Of a stretch of DNA of 64,000 nucleotides, positions 8,283 to 17,946 are shown one piece after another (position 1 is the first letter of the stretch; the number at the start of each line of letters is the position of its first letter). A program made the translations under genes and the position numbers. The notes beneath the pieces are model-generated. The model was given only the letters and a program-made list of their open reading frames with translations. It was not told the origin of the DNA and searched no databases. The stretch is from CAVYXK01 sp963708245 (GTDB taxonomy: Bacteria > Pseudomonadota > Alphaproteobacteria > Acetobacterales > Acetobacteraceae): positions 4,898,001 through 4,962,000 of the forward strand of contig OY970201.1 in assembly GCA_963708245.1 (NCBI GenBank), in the 5' to 3' direction.

Positions 8283-8744
8283 ATGTTCGGGCACACCAAA
8301 TCGCATGTAGTTTTGTGGCTGGCAGCCGCGCTCGCGATCGGACTGATTGCCTCATCAGCATGGGCGACACCGACGGCCAGCCCTCAGGGCACCTGGCTGA
8401 CAGCAAATGGCGATGGCGTCGTCGCTATTGCACAATGCGGCGACGACCTCTGCGGCCGGATCGTCGGCATCGATCGTGCGCCGACGGCGCCAATGCCGAC
8501 CGATGTGCATGGGCGCTCGCAGTGCGGCCTCACCATCATCACCCTTGAAAAGCCGGAATCCGACGGCACTTGGCTGGGCAAGATTACCGATCCGCGAGAC
8601 GGAAGCACCTATCAGGCGAAGGTCTGGTTGGGTGAACGCGGCAACCTGTACCTGCGCGCCTTCATCGGCATCCCGGCGCTGGGCGCCACGGTGATATGGC
8701 GCCCGTTTACTGGACACCTGACCGCTGGATGCGGTTTGGCGTGA
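8283..8744 (+). CDS. DUF2147 exported protein
   Basis: This 153-residue protein has a signal peptide (LWLAAALAIGLIASSAWA). Its mature domain has the DUF2147 hallmarks: GTWLTANGDGVVAIAQCGDDLCGRIVG near the start, then ITDPRDGSTYQAKVWLGERG and LYLRAFIGIPALGATVIWRP. The family is periplasmic, a small beta-barrel of unknown activity, and two cysteines in CGDDLCG probably form a disulfide. ATG 8283 has GGGGA upstream; an in-frame reading from 8250 would spoil the signal peptide. It precedes hpnM by 30 bp and may share its transcript. Confidence 0.85.
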   Translation: MFGHTKSHVVLWLAAALAIGLIASSAWATPTASPQGTWLTANGDGVVAIAQCGDDLCGRIVGIDRAPTAPMPTDVHGRSQCGLTIITLEKPESDGTWLGKITDPRDGSTYQAKVWLGERGNLYLRAFIGIPALGATVIWRPFTGHLTAGCGLA

Positions 8745-8774
8745 ATATCGGAGTTTGTACGAGGAGGAACAACG

Positions 8775-9431
8775 ATGACGCACGCTATCCCCGCAATTGG
8801 ACGCCGCGACCTGCTGGGTCTCGCGATCACCGCTCTCGTTGTACCCATTGCATGGCAGCCGGCCGATGCCCAAACCACAGGCGGCGATTCGCCAGCTGTA
8901 CCGGTTGAGCATCTTGACGACGCCCTGCTCGCCGCGATGAAGGCGGGCGGCCGCACGCCGTTCACTGAGCGTTACCGCGCGCTCGCCCCAGTGGTCGAGC
9001 GGGTCTTCAACCTCGATGCGGTGCTTGCGGCCTCGATCGGCCTTTCCTGGGTAACACTGCCGGAGGCGCAGAAGGCAGAACTGGCGACGGCGTTCCGTCG
9101 CTACACGGTTTCCAGCTACGTCTCGAACTTCAACAGCTACAACGGCCAGAGTTTCCAGGTACTGCCTTCGGTTCGTGCGGTCGGCAACGGCGAGGTGGTG
9201 GTTCAGAGCCGATTGGTGCGCATCAATGACTCGCCGGTGAAGCTTGATTATGTCATGCGCAACGGCCCTAACGGATGGCAGGTGGTGGACGTGCTGACGG
9301 ATGGGTCGATCAGCCGTGTTGCCGTCCAGCGCTCGGATTTTCATGAACTGCTGGTGGCCGGTGGCGTGCCGGCGTTGGCGGCTGGTCTGGGGCGCAAGGT
9401 GGCTAACCTCTCCGGTGGCATGCTGGGATGA
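8775..9431 (+). CDS. hpnM: Hopanoid-associated MlaC/Ttg2D-like protein HpnM
   Basis: The 218-residue protein carries a Tat-type signal (GRRDLLGLAITALVVPIAW). It has the MlaC fold of periplasmic lipid-binding shuttles: FTERYRALAPVVERVFNL, then SYVSNFNSYNGQSFQVL and NGWQVVDVLTDGSISRVAVQ. Followed immediately by an RND/MMPL transporter, this is the HpnM-HpnN pair used by hopanoid producers to move hopanoids to the outer membrane. It has AGGAGG upstream of ATG 8775. Its stop overlaps the start of hpnN (ATGA at 9428-9431). Confidence 0.88.
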   Translation: MTHAIPAIGRRDLLGLAITALVVPIAWQPADAQTTGGDSPAVPVEHLDDALLAAMKAGGRTPFTERYRALAPVVERVFNLDAVLAASIGLSWVTLPEAQKAELATAFRRYTVSSYVSNFNSYNGQSFQVLPSVRAVGNGEVVVQSRLVRINDSPVKLDYVMRNGPNGWQVVDVLTDGSISRVAVQRSDFHELLVAGGVPALAAGLGRKVANLSGGMLG

Positions 9432-12387
9432 GAGACACAAGTTGGTCCGCTCCGCCTCCCGACCAGGGGCGGTCCATCACCGAGGACAAAGACACCGCAG
9501 ACGACGCGACGGCCGCCCCACCCCGTCATGCCGGCCCGCGAGCCGGCACGACGGGGCCACGTCGGGGAGCTTTCATAGCAGGTACAGAGTCCGGCGCCTC
9601 CTTCCTGCAGCGCATGCTCATTTGCCTCGTCGATACGAGCCGCAGGCACGCCTGGATGGTCCTGCTCACCGGTATCCTGCTCGCTGCAGGTTCGGGCGTT
9701 TACGCCAGTCGCCATCTCGGTATAAACACCGACACAGATCAGATGTTTTCCGCGTCGCTTCCCTGGCGACAGCGCCAGATGGCAATGGAGCGCGCCTTCC
9801 CGCAATTCCAGGGCCTGCTGGTCGCGGTCATTGACGCAAATGTGCCGGAAGAGGCGGAGGAGACCTCGCGCGACCTCGCGCGTGCGCTCGCCTCCGACCA
9901 TACGCATTTCAGCATGGTGAGCCGACCGGGCTCCTCGCCCTACCTTCAGAAGGAAGGGTTGCTGTTCCTCTCGACACCCGAGCTCATGCGCCTGATGAAT
10001 CGGATCATTGATGCACAGCCGTTTCTAGGCACGCTCTCGGCCGATCCCACCGCGCGGGGCCTCTTCTCCGCGCTTGGCTTGCTCGGGCAGGGAGTGACCC
10101 ACGGCGGCGCTAACCTCTCAGCCTATCGCAGCGAGTTGCAGGCGCTCCATGCGGCGATGGCGGCCGCGCTTGCGAGCCATCCGCAACCTCTGTCGTGGCA
10201 GCAGATGCTCAGCGGCGGTCTGAGCGATCTCGGGGGCAAGTATCAATTCGTACTGGTCAAGCCGCGGCTCGATTTTCACTCCCTCGAACCGGGCGGCGCA
10301 GCAACGGCAGCGATCCGCGCCGCAGCGGCGAAACTTCCGTTCGTGCAAAGCGGCGCGGCACGTGTGCGCATCACCAGGCCGGTGGCGCTCGCCGACATCC
10401 AATTCGCGACGGTCGCCCAAGGGACGGTCACCGCCCTCATTGGCAGCCTGGCTCTGATCACGCTCTGGCTCGTTCTCGCAGTCCGGAGCTGGCGACTGAT
10501 CGTGCCAATCCTGGGAACACTTGGCCTCGGGCTGATGCTGACGTTGTTCTTCGCGGCGGCGGCGATCGGCACGCTCAACCTGGTGTCGGTGGCGTTCGGC
10601 GTGCTGTTCGTGGGCATTGCCGTGGACTTCTCCCTCCAGTTTGCCGTCCGCTTCCGCGAGCCAGACACGACGCCGGCGCTGTGCCAGCGGCGCTGCGCCT
10701 GACGGCGCGACGCGCAGGTGGCGCCATTCTCGTTGCGGCGCTTGCTACCGCGGCGGGCTTTCTTGCGTTCGTCCCGACAGATTTCAGCGGCGTGGCCGAG
10801 CTTGGGCTGATCGCCGGTACGGGGATGCTGATCGCATTCCTCTGCACGATGACCTTCCTGCCCGCGGCGATCACACTCTGCCGCGCACCCGACGAGCGTG
10901 TCGAAGTCGGATTCGCCTGGGGGCGGCAGGCGGACAGGCTCGTCGCGCGGTGGCATGGGCCGATCCTGATGGGGTTCATGGCGCTGGTCGTGCTGGCACT
11001 CGCGCTGGCCCCGCGGCTCGCGTTCGATTCCGATCCGCTGGACACCCAGAATCAGAATACCGAGGCGATGCGCACGCTGCGGGATCTGATGAACCAGCCG
11101 CTGAGCAATCCGTACAGCATCGATATTCTGGCACCCGACGCAAGCGAAGCGCGCGTGCTGGCGGCGAAGCTGCAGCGGCTGCCGACGGTCTCGAGCGTGC
11201 TGACGATCGAAAGCTTCGTGCCGACGGAGCAGATCACGAAGCTCGCACTGGTCGCGGACGCGGCGGAAATCCTGGCACCCACCCTGCTCCCGCCGACCAG
11301 CGCGCAACCCGCATCGCCCCCCGACAGTCGCGCCGCGGCGCGTGCCGCCTTGGCGCAGATCGACCCGGCCCTTCACTTGCTGCCGCCCAATGATCCGCTG
11401 GATGCCATCGCCGGCGATCTCCGGGAGATCGTGCGCGCGCCCGATCGCACGGTGCGCGCGGTCGATGATGCGCTGACACAGTTCCTGCCGCTCGAGCTCG
11501 ACCGGTTGCGCACCGCACTCAGCGCTGCGCCGGCAAACCTCGCGTCGGTGCCCCCGGATATCGCGCGGGACTGGTTGCTGCCGGACGGACGGGCGCGGGT
11601 GGAGGTGCTGCCGGTCGCCGCGGCGCGCAACAGCCAGGGGTTGCACCGGTTCGTGTCGGAGGTGACACGCATGGCGCCCGATGCGGGCGGCACCGCGGTG
11701 ACGGTGGTGGCGGCGAGCGACACAATCGTCGGCGCGTTCCGCTCCGCCGCGGTGGCGGCAGTGCTGGCGATCGCGGTTATTCTCGTCGTGGCGCTCGGCC
11801 GGCTGCGCGATGCTGCGCTGGTTTTGGCCCCGCTGCTGCTTTCCGCGACACTTACCGCGCTGGTGATGGTGCTGCTGCAGCTACGTCTGAACTACGCCAA
11901 TATCATTGCGTTGCCGCTGCTCCTTGGAGTCGGCGTCTCTTTCAACATCTATTTCGTCATGAACTGGCGCGCCGGGCGGCGGGAGATGCTGGCCTCGGCG
12001 ACAGCGCGGGCGGTGGCGTTCTCCGCCCTGACCACGGGGACCGCTTTCGGCTCGCTTGCTCTGTCCGGACATCCAGGCACAGCGTCGATGGGCGCGCTGC
12101 TGCTGATCAGCCTCGGTTGCACGCTGACGGCGAGCCTGGTTTTCGTCCCGGCGATGCTGGCTGGTCTGGAACGGATATTCGGCAGCATGATGGTGGGGAG
12201 GCATAGAATGCCCGAACTGAACCGGAGGCCAGCGGGCGGCAATCGGCGACTAGTCAAAGCCCAGGGTAGGTGCACCAGCAACTATCACAGTAAGGCCCGG
12301 GGGAGGGATCCCGACGCCGGGTTCATGCGGCCGGCCGCGGCCCGGGCGATTGCGCGCCAGCGCCGCTCGTTCCTATCCTCTTGCTGA
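9428..12387 (+). pseudogene. hpnN: Hopanoid transporter HpnN (MMPL/RND), frameshifted
   Basis: The first frame (9428-10702) encodes the N-terminal helix, the first periplasmic domain and helices of an MMPL transporter as far as LFVGIAVDFSLQFAVRF. It then runs into a stop after a nonsense tail. The second frame picks up near 10680 with LTARRAGGAILVAALATAAG, FVPTDFSGVAELGLIAGTGM, a second periplasmic domain and the last helix bundle (LNYANIIALPLLLGVGVSFN). The shift is net -1. Joined, the protein has about 980 residues, slightly longer than typical HpnN because of N- and C-terminal extensions; the last 60 residues look non-homologous. HpnN moves hopanoids across the periplasm with HpnM. If the lesion is real, hopanoid export is lost at this locus. 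Confidence 0.85.
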
Positions 12388-12409
12388 TCGCGCGTCCGGA
12401 GATACGAGC

Positions 12410-14731
12410 TTGGGCAGCCAGGGGATCGGTGTTTCCGTGCCACGTCTGGAAGACGACAGGCTGCTGCGCGGAAAGGGAGCGTTCGTCGCCGACATCCGCC
12501 TGCTCGGCATGAAAGAGCTTGCCTTCGTTCGCAGCCCGGTCGCGCATGCGCGCATCCGTGCCATTCACAAGCCCGCCGGCGCCGAGCGCCGCGTGTTCCT
12601 CGCCGCCGACCTTGTCGGCGTGCAGCCGATCGTCGCCAATTCCGCCCTGCCCGGGTTCCGTACCTCCGCCCAGCCGGTGTTGGCGACCGATAAGGTCCGT
12701 CATGTCGGCGAACCGATCGCCGTATGTGTGGCGCCCACGCGTGCCGAAGCCGAAGACCTTGCGGCGGAAGTGGCGCTGGACCTCGAGGAACTGCCGGTGA
12801 TCACCGATATGCGCGCGGCATCGGCCACGCCCGTTCGCGTGCACGAGCACTGGCCGGACAACGTATTTTTGGAAACCTTCGTGGCGGTAGCGCCGGAGCG
12901 GTTGGCTCAGGCACCGATCACCGTGCGGCGGCGGCTGCGCACGGCCCGACAATGCATGTCACCGATCGAGGGCCGCGGCGTCGTCGCTGGCTGGGACCGT
13001 CGGCTGGAGCAGCTTCTGCTGTACACCTCGACGCAGATGCCGCATATCGTGCGCACCGGACTCGCCGGCTGTCTCGGGCTGGACGAGGCGCGCATCCGGG
13101 TGGTGGCGCCCGATGTCGGCGGCGGTTTCGGTTACAAAGGCATCCTTCTGCCGGAGGAGGTCTGCGCCGCGTTCCTGACCCGCTTGCTCGGCTGTCCGCT
13201 GCGCTGGATCGAGGACCGCCGCGAGCAGCTCACCGGCAACGCAAATTGCCGGGAGCACGACTACGACATCACCGTGCACGCGGAGGCTGACGGGACGCTG
13301 ATCGGCATCGACGCCGAGGCGGTGGTGGATGCCGGAGCGTACTCGGCATATCCGTTTTCCGCCTGCCTGGAAGCGGCGCAGATCGCCAGCATCCTGCCCG
13401 GCCCGTACGTGATGCAGGCCTATCGCTGCCGGACGTTTTCGGCGGCCACCAACAAGCCGCCCATCCTGCCCTATCGTGGCGTGGCCCGCGCCGGCGTGTG
13501 CTACGCGCTGGAAGTGATGCTGGACGCCGTGGCGCGCCAGGGCGGGCTCGATCCCCTGGAGGTACGGCTGCGCAATCTGGTGCCGCCCGAGGCGATGCCG
13601 TTCGACAATATCACCCGCAAGCACTTCGATAGCGGCGATTATCCGGCCTGCGTGCGCCGGGTCGCCGCCGCGATCGACGTTGCCGCCGTGCGCCGCCGCC
13701 AGGCCGAGGCGACCGGGACCGCCCGGATCGGGCTTGGCTTCGCTGTGTTCTGCGAGCAGGCCGCACACGGGACCTCGGTCTACGCCGGTTGGGGCATCCC
13801 GATGGTGCCGGGCTTTGAGCAGGCGGTGGCGCGAATGACGCCGGATGGCGGGCTTGAGGTGCGCGTCGGCATCCAGTCCCACGGTCAGGGGCTGGAGACG
13901 ACGCTGGCGCAGGTCGGGCACGAGATCCTTGGTGTGCCGCTTGCCGCCATCCGGGTCGTGCACGGCGACACGGCGATGACCCCTTATTCCACCGGCACCT
14001 GGGGCTCGCGCTGCATGGTGATGGCGGGCGGTGCGGTGGCGACCGCCTGCAGGGAGCTGGCACAGCGGATCGGGCGGATCGGCGCGCATCTGCTACAGAC
14101 CGAGCCCGGGTTGGTCCGCGTTGGGAACGGCATCGTCAAGGGGCCGGCGGGTGAGGTGACGATCGCCGATGTGGCGCGCACCTGGTATCTGCGCCCGCAG
14201 GATCTGCCCGACGATGCGGCGCCGGGTGGGCTGGAGGTGACGTCAGGTTACAAGATGCTGCGGGATAGCGGCACCTTCAGCTACGCTGCCCATGCCGCTG
14301 TGGTTGTGGTCGATACCGAATTGGGCGACGTGCAAATCCTGGATTACGCCGTGTGTGAGGACGGCGGAAAACTGATCAACCCGATGATCGTCGATGGCCA
14401 GGTGGTCGGCGGCGTGGCGCAGGGCATCGGGACGGCGCTCTACGAGCAGATGCCGTACGATGCGCACGGCCAGCCGCTCGCCGCCACGCTCGCCGATTAC
14501 CTGCTGCCGGGGGCGACCGAAGTGCCGGATATCCGCATTGATCATATGGAGACGCCATCACCCTTATCGTTCTTCGGCCAGAAGGGGATCGGCGAAGGCG
14601 GCGCGATCGGCCCGCCGGCGGCGCTCGCCAATGCGGTGAACGATGCGCTCGCGCCGCTTGGCGTCGAGCTGACAGAGCTGCCGATCACGCCCGAGCGCAT
14701 CGTGGCCGCGCTGCTGTCGAAAGCCGCATGA
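12410..14731 (+). CDS. Molybdenum hydroxylase large subunit (xanthine dehydrogenase / CoxL family)
   Basis: This catalytic subunit has about 773 residues and binds the molybdopterin cofactor. The N-terminal a/b hammerhead contains VSVPRLEDDRLLRGKGAFVA and HVGEPIAVCVA. The Mo-binding domain contains VVAPDVGGGFGYKG near residue 240 and ends with the GQKGIGEGGAIGPP loop, whose Glu is the general base of the family. The Mo loop reads YRGVARAGVCYALE, without the CSFR motif of true CO dehydrogenase, so it probably hydroxylates an organic substrate. TTG 12410 with upstream GGAG fits the homology start; the reading from 12350 overlaps hpnN. It overlaps the FAD subunit by four bases. Confidence 0.87.
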   Translation: MGSQGIGVSVPRLEDDRLLRGKGAFVADIRLLGMKELAFVRSPVAHARIRAIHKPAGAERRVFLAADLVGVQPIVANSALPGFRTSAQPVLATDKVRHVGEPIAVCVAPTRAEAEDLAAEVALDLEELPVITDMRAASATPVRVHEHWPDNVFLETFVAVAPERLAQAPITVRRRLRTARQCMSPIEGRGVVAGWDRRLEQLLLYTSTQMPHIVRTGLAGCLGLDEARIRVVAPDVGGGFGYKGILLPEEVCAAFLTRLLGCPLRWIEDRREQLTGNANCREHDYDITVHAEADGTLIGIDAEAVVDAGAYSAYPFSACLEAAQIASILPGPYVMQAYRCRTFSAATNKPPILPYRGVARAGVCYALEVMLDAVARQGGLDPLEVRLRNLVPPEAMPFDNITRKHFDSGDYPACVRRVAAAIDVAAVRRRQAEATGTARIGLGFAVFCEQAAHGTSVYAGWGIPMVPGFEQAVARMTPDGGLEVRVGIQSHGQGLETTLAQVGHEILGVPLAAIRVVHGDTAMTPYSTGTWGSRCMVMAGGAVATACRELAQRIGRIGAHLLQTEPGLVRVGNGIVKGPAGEVTIADVARTWYLRPQDLPDDAAPGGLEVTSGYKMLRDSGTFSYAAHAAVVVVDTELGDVQILDYAVCEDGGKLINPMIVDGQVVGGVAQGIGTALYEQMPYDAHGQPLAATLADYLLPGATEVPDIRIDHMETPSPLSFFGQKGIGEGGAIGPPAALANAVNDALAPLGVELTELPITPERIVAALLSKAA

Positions 14732-15516
14732 AGCCGGCCCGCTTCGAATTCGAGCGCCCGGCAAGCCTTTCTGATGCGACCGCGTTGCTGGCCGTATCCG
14801 GCCCGGATGTGCGCGTGTTGGCCGGCGGCCAGTCGCTGGTTCCGATGCTTAACTACCGTTTGGCACAGCCGCGGATGTTGGTGCAGATCAACCATCTGAA
14901 TGAGCTGCGCGGTGTGGCCGAGGACGAAGACGCGGCAACCATTGGCGCCTGCGTGACGCATGCCGCGATATCGGATGGGCTGGCGCCGGATATCGGGCGG
15001 AATGTGCTCGCGCACGCGGCGGCAGATATCGCCTATCGCGCGGTGCGCACCCGCGGCACGATCGGCGGCAGCCTGTGTCACGCCGATCCCGCCGCCGACT
15101 GGGTGACCGTGCTCACCGCGCTCGACGCCGAGGCGATCCTGCGCTCGCGCGCCGGCACCCGCCGCATGAAGGTGGCAGCGTTCGTCACCGGAGCCTTCAG
15201 CACCGCGCTCGACAGCGGCGAGATCCTCGCCGCCGTCCGCATCCCCCGCCTGCCGCCGGGTGCGGGCTGGGGATACGTGAAAGCCTGCCGCAAACCCGGC
15301 GACTTCGCCCATGCCATGGCCGCGGCGCTGGTGGCCGGCGAAACGCGCCGCCTGGTCATCGGCGCCCTCGGCGGGAGGCCGCTGTTGCTGGAGGGCGCGT
15401 CGGCGAACCTCGACGGTGCGCGCGCGGCGCTGGCGGGCGTTCATTCGCTCGACGAGGTGGGCCGGCGCATGCAGTTCGCCGTGGTTTGCCGTGCTTTGGA
15501 TGCGGCGCAGCCATGA
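14728..15516 (+). CDS. Molybdenum hydroxylase FAD subunit (CoxM-like)
   Basis: This 262-residue protein binds FAD and passes electrons from the 2Fe-2S subunit to the acceptor. It starts FEFERPASLSDATALLA and has VLAGGQSLVPMLNYRLAQP near residue 30. The second FAD motif TRGTIGGSLCHADPAADW is near residue 110, and the C-terminal CO_deh_flav_C-type domain contains AHAMAAALV. It is the middle gene of an L-M-S operon with ATGA overlaps at both ends. The electron acceptor is not indicated. Confidence 0.9.
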   Translation: MKPARFEFERPASLSDATALLAVSGPDVRVLAGGQSLVPMLNYRLAQPRMLVQINHLNELRGVAEDEDAATIGACVTHAAISDGLAPDIGRNVLAHAAADIAYRAVRTRGTIGGSLCHADPAADWVTVLTALDAEAILRSRAGTRRMKVAAFVTGAFSTALDSGEILAAVRIPRLPPGAGWGYVKACRKPGDFAHAMAAALVAGETRRLVIGALGGRPLLLEGASANLDGARAALAGVHSLDEVGRRMQFAVVCRALDAAQP

Positions 15517-16616
15517 GTTGGGTGAACCTCGTGGTCAACGAGGAGGCTGTTTCGGCGGAGCTCGAACCCCGCCTGCACCTCGCCGACTTCCTGCGCGAGC
15601 ACCATCTGCTCACCGGCACGCATCTTGGCTGCGAGCATGGCGTTTGCGGCGCCTGCACGGTGCTGATCGACGGCGCGCCGGCGCGGTCTTGCATCACACT
15701 CGCTGTCGCTTGTGAAGGCGCGACTGTTCAGACGATCGAGGGGCTTCAGGACGATCGGGTCACAGAGCGGCTGCGCGCCGCGTTCACCGCCGAGCACGCG
15801 CTGCAGTGCGGTTACTGCACGCCGGGGATGCTGGTCACCGCGCGCGACATTGTGCTGCGCTTGCCGGATGCTGACGAGGCGCGGATAAGGTTGGAGCTGG
15901 CTGGCAACCTGTGCCGCTGCACCGGCTATGCCGGCATCGTGCGCGCCATATGCTGCGTGCTGAGCGAGCGCGTCGCGACCGCCGCGCCTGCCGCCGCGCC
16001 CTTGCCGGCGCTGACTCCGATCGAGGTAGCACCCGCGGCCATTGCGGCGGAGCGCGCCCTTGGGGTGCGGGCGGCGGGTCCGTCCATCGAACTGACCGTG
16101 CGTATTTCGCGGCCGATGCCGGAGGTGTGGGCCGCCCTGCACGATCCGGCGCTACTCGCGGGCTGCGTGCCCGGGGCGCGGCTCGTTTCGGTTACAGACC
16201 GCACTATCTCGGGAGAGATGCGCGTCGCCCTGGGGCCGATCACCGCCTTATTTGCTGGTACCGGCGTGCTGACGCTGGATGAGGCGACGCACACGGCGAC
16301 GCTGACCGGCGAGGCGAGCGACGCGCGCAGCAGAACCCGGCTTTCGGGCGACGCCCACATAGTGCTGGCGCCGGACGGGCCAGCGTCCACTCGCGCGGAT
16401 GTCGCTGTCGGCTATACATTGCGCGGCCCCCTGGCACAGCTCGCCCGCGGCCCGATCGTGCAAACGGTTGCGGGCGAAATCGCCGCCGCGGTCGCCCATA
16501 CGCTAGAACGCCATCTCGCCGGTGAGCCGATCTCCGCACCCGCCCGAATGTCGCCGCTCCGGTTGCTGGCGCGCCTGGTGTGGCTGCGGCTGCGGCGCTT
16601 GTTGGGCAAACGTTGA
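15513..16616 (+). CDS. 2Fe-2S subunit fused to CoxG-like domain
   Basis: Residues 1-160 are a CoxS-type iron-sulfur subunit. The plant-type cluster ligands lie in CEHGVCGACTVLIDG and the second cluster in CGYCTPGM and CRCTGYAGI. After an Ala/Pro-rich linker, residues about 190-340 form a SRPBCC/CoxG domain (RISRPMPEVWAALHDPALLA, CVPGARLVS, GEMRVALGPI), followed by a basic, amphipathic tail LLARLVWLRLRRLLGKR that could anchor to the membrane. In other species CoxG is a separate membrane-attachment protein, so fusion to the electron-transfer subunit is unusual. ATG 15513 overlaps the FAD-subunit stop. Confidence 0.9.
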   Translation: MSWVNLVVNEEAVSAELEPRLHLADFLREHHLLTGTHLGCEHGVCGACTVLIDGAPARSCITLAVACEGATVQTIEGLQDDRVTERLRAAFTAEHALQCGYCTPGMLVTARDIVLRLPDADEARIRLELAGNLCRCTGYAGIVRAICCVLSERVATAAPAAAPLPALTPIEVAPAAIAAERALGVRAAGPSIELTVRISRPMPEVWAALHDPALLAGCVPGARLVSVTDRTISGEMRVALGPITALFAGTGVLTLDEATHTATLTGEASDARSRTRLSGDAHIVLAPDGPASTRADVAVGYTLRGPLAQLARGPIVQTVAGEIAAAVAHTLERHLAGEPISAPARMSPLRLLARLVWLRLRRLLGKR

Positions 16617-16648
16617 GACGGATCATTCGACCGCCTGGGCGCCTTATA

Positions 16649-17923
16649 TTAGCCGCCCTGCATGCCGCACCAGTCGCAGATGCTCAGCGCCATCACTTTG
16701 ATCGCAGTGATGTAGTCGTCGATAGCCACATACTCGTCGTCGGAATGCATCACCGCGGTTGATCCCGGACCGAAAATCACTGTCGGCGTGTTGCCGTACA
16801 GATTGAGAAATCGGGTGTCGGCTGCGCCCTGCCGGCCGCTCATTTCCGGATCGCGCCCGGTCACCTCCCGATAGTTGCCTGCAACAGTCGCGACGATCGG
16901 GTGATCCTGCGGGATCTCGGACGCCTGCGCATCATAGCCGACGAAGCGTACCTTCGGTGGATGCGTTCGCATCCATGGGTCTTCGGCCGCGGCGCGCGCC
17001 ACCCAATCGATCAGGCGCTGCTTTGCCCCCTCATGGTCTTCGCCTGGAACCGTGGCGATGCTGCCTTTGAGAAGACAGGTCGCCGGAAAGGCGCTGGGGT
17101 AATTGCCGGCCTGGAAGCTGCCGATGGCGCAGGGGATCGCGTCGATCGCGCGCGGATACATTGGATGCGTCACTGTCGCGACGCGTTCAGCTTCGAGCGC
17201 CGCCACAGCCTGCGTGATCTTGTAGCCGAGCTCGATGCCGCTGACGCCTTCATAACGCCGCTGTATCCCGGCCGGCTTGCCGTTGATCTCGATCGTGAAC
17301 CAGATGCGGCCGATGCAGGCAGGCTGAATCGCGAGGTCGCTCGTTTCCCCTGAAATGCCAGCATCCGCCTTGTAGCCGCGGATCACTGTGTCCAGCGTGC
17401 CGTGACCGCTTATTTCCTCATCGACCACCACATTGATGTAAACATCGCCTTTCGGGCGCAGGCCGAGCGCCATCAGGCTTGCAACCGCCATCACGTGGCT
17501 GGCGACGCCGCTTTTCATGTCGGCGGCGCCGCGCCCATACAGGCGGCCGTTCTTGATAGCGCCCGACCAGGGATCGTCGCTCCAGCCCTCGCCGCCGCCG
17601 ACCGGGATCACGTCGGAATGGCCATTCAGCAGCAGCGATCGGCCGCCCCCCGTGCCCTTCCAGGTGGCAACGAGGTTCGGCCGTCCTTCATAGCCGCGAT
17701 CGACCGGGCGATAGCCGGGATGCTGCTTCAACTTCTCCCAGTCGGTCTCCCATTGATCGACGTCGAGCCCCATGCGATCCATGGTGTCGGCAAGGAACCG
17801 CTGGATTCCTGCCTCGTCCCCGGTGACGCTTGGGATGCCAACCATCTGCTGCAGGAAGTGCACCGCTTTCTCCTTGTCCGCCTCAACCTGCGCGAGAACG
17901 TTTCGGCGGATATCAGAGGTCAT
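16649..17923 (-). CDS. M20 family metallopeptidase/deacylase (ArgE/DapE-like)
   Basis: The 424-residue enzyme belongs to the two-zinc M20 amidohydrolases. Metal and catalytic motifs are LLLNGHSDVIPVGGGEGWSD (His and Asp), GRGAADMKSGV (Asp ligand) and VVDEEISGHGT (catalytic Glu and Glu ligand). The lid domain and a C-terminal STAVMHSDDEYV, which carries the last His ligand, complete it. It is cytoplasmic, with no signal peptide. It ends a minus-strand operon behind an LLM flavin oxidoreductase and a CoA-transferase, suggesting hydrolysis of an N-acyl or amide intermediate in a catabolic route. The exact substrate is unknown. Confidence 0.87.
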   Translation of the reverse strand: MTSDIRRNVLAQVEADKEKAVHFLQQMVGIPSVTGDEAGIQRFLADTMDRMGLDVDQWETDWEKLKQHPGYRPVDRGYEGRPNLVATWKGTGGGRSLLLNGHSDVIPVGGGEGWSDDPWSGAIKNGRLYGRGAADMKSGVASHVMAVASLMALGLRPKGDVYINVVVDEEISGHGTLDTVIRGYKADAGISGETSDLAIQPACIGRIWFTIEINGKPAGIQRRYEGVSGIELGYKITQAVAALEAERVATVTHPMYPRAIDAIPCAIGSFQAGNYPSAFPATCLLKGSIATVPGEDHEGAKQRLIDWVARAAAEDPWMRTHPPKVRFVGYDAQASEIPQDHPIVATVAGNYREVTGRDPEMSGRQGAADTRFLNLYGNTPTVIFGPGSTAVMHSDDEYVAIDDYITAIKVMALSICDWCGMQGG

Positions 17924-17946
17924 TTCCCGGTCTCCTCGCTTTGTGC

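Noticed and set aside
12410..14731. Carbon monoxide dehydrogenase (coxL form I)
   Set aside because: The active-site loop lacks the CSFR motif of form I enzymes, so a general molybdenum hydroxylase is the safer call.
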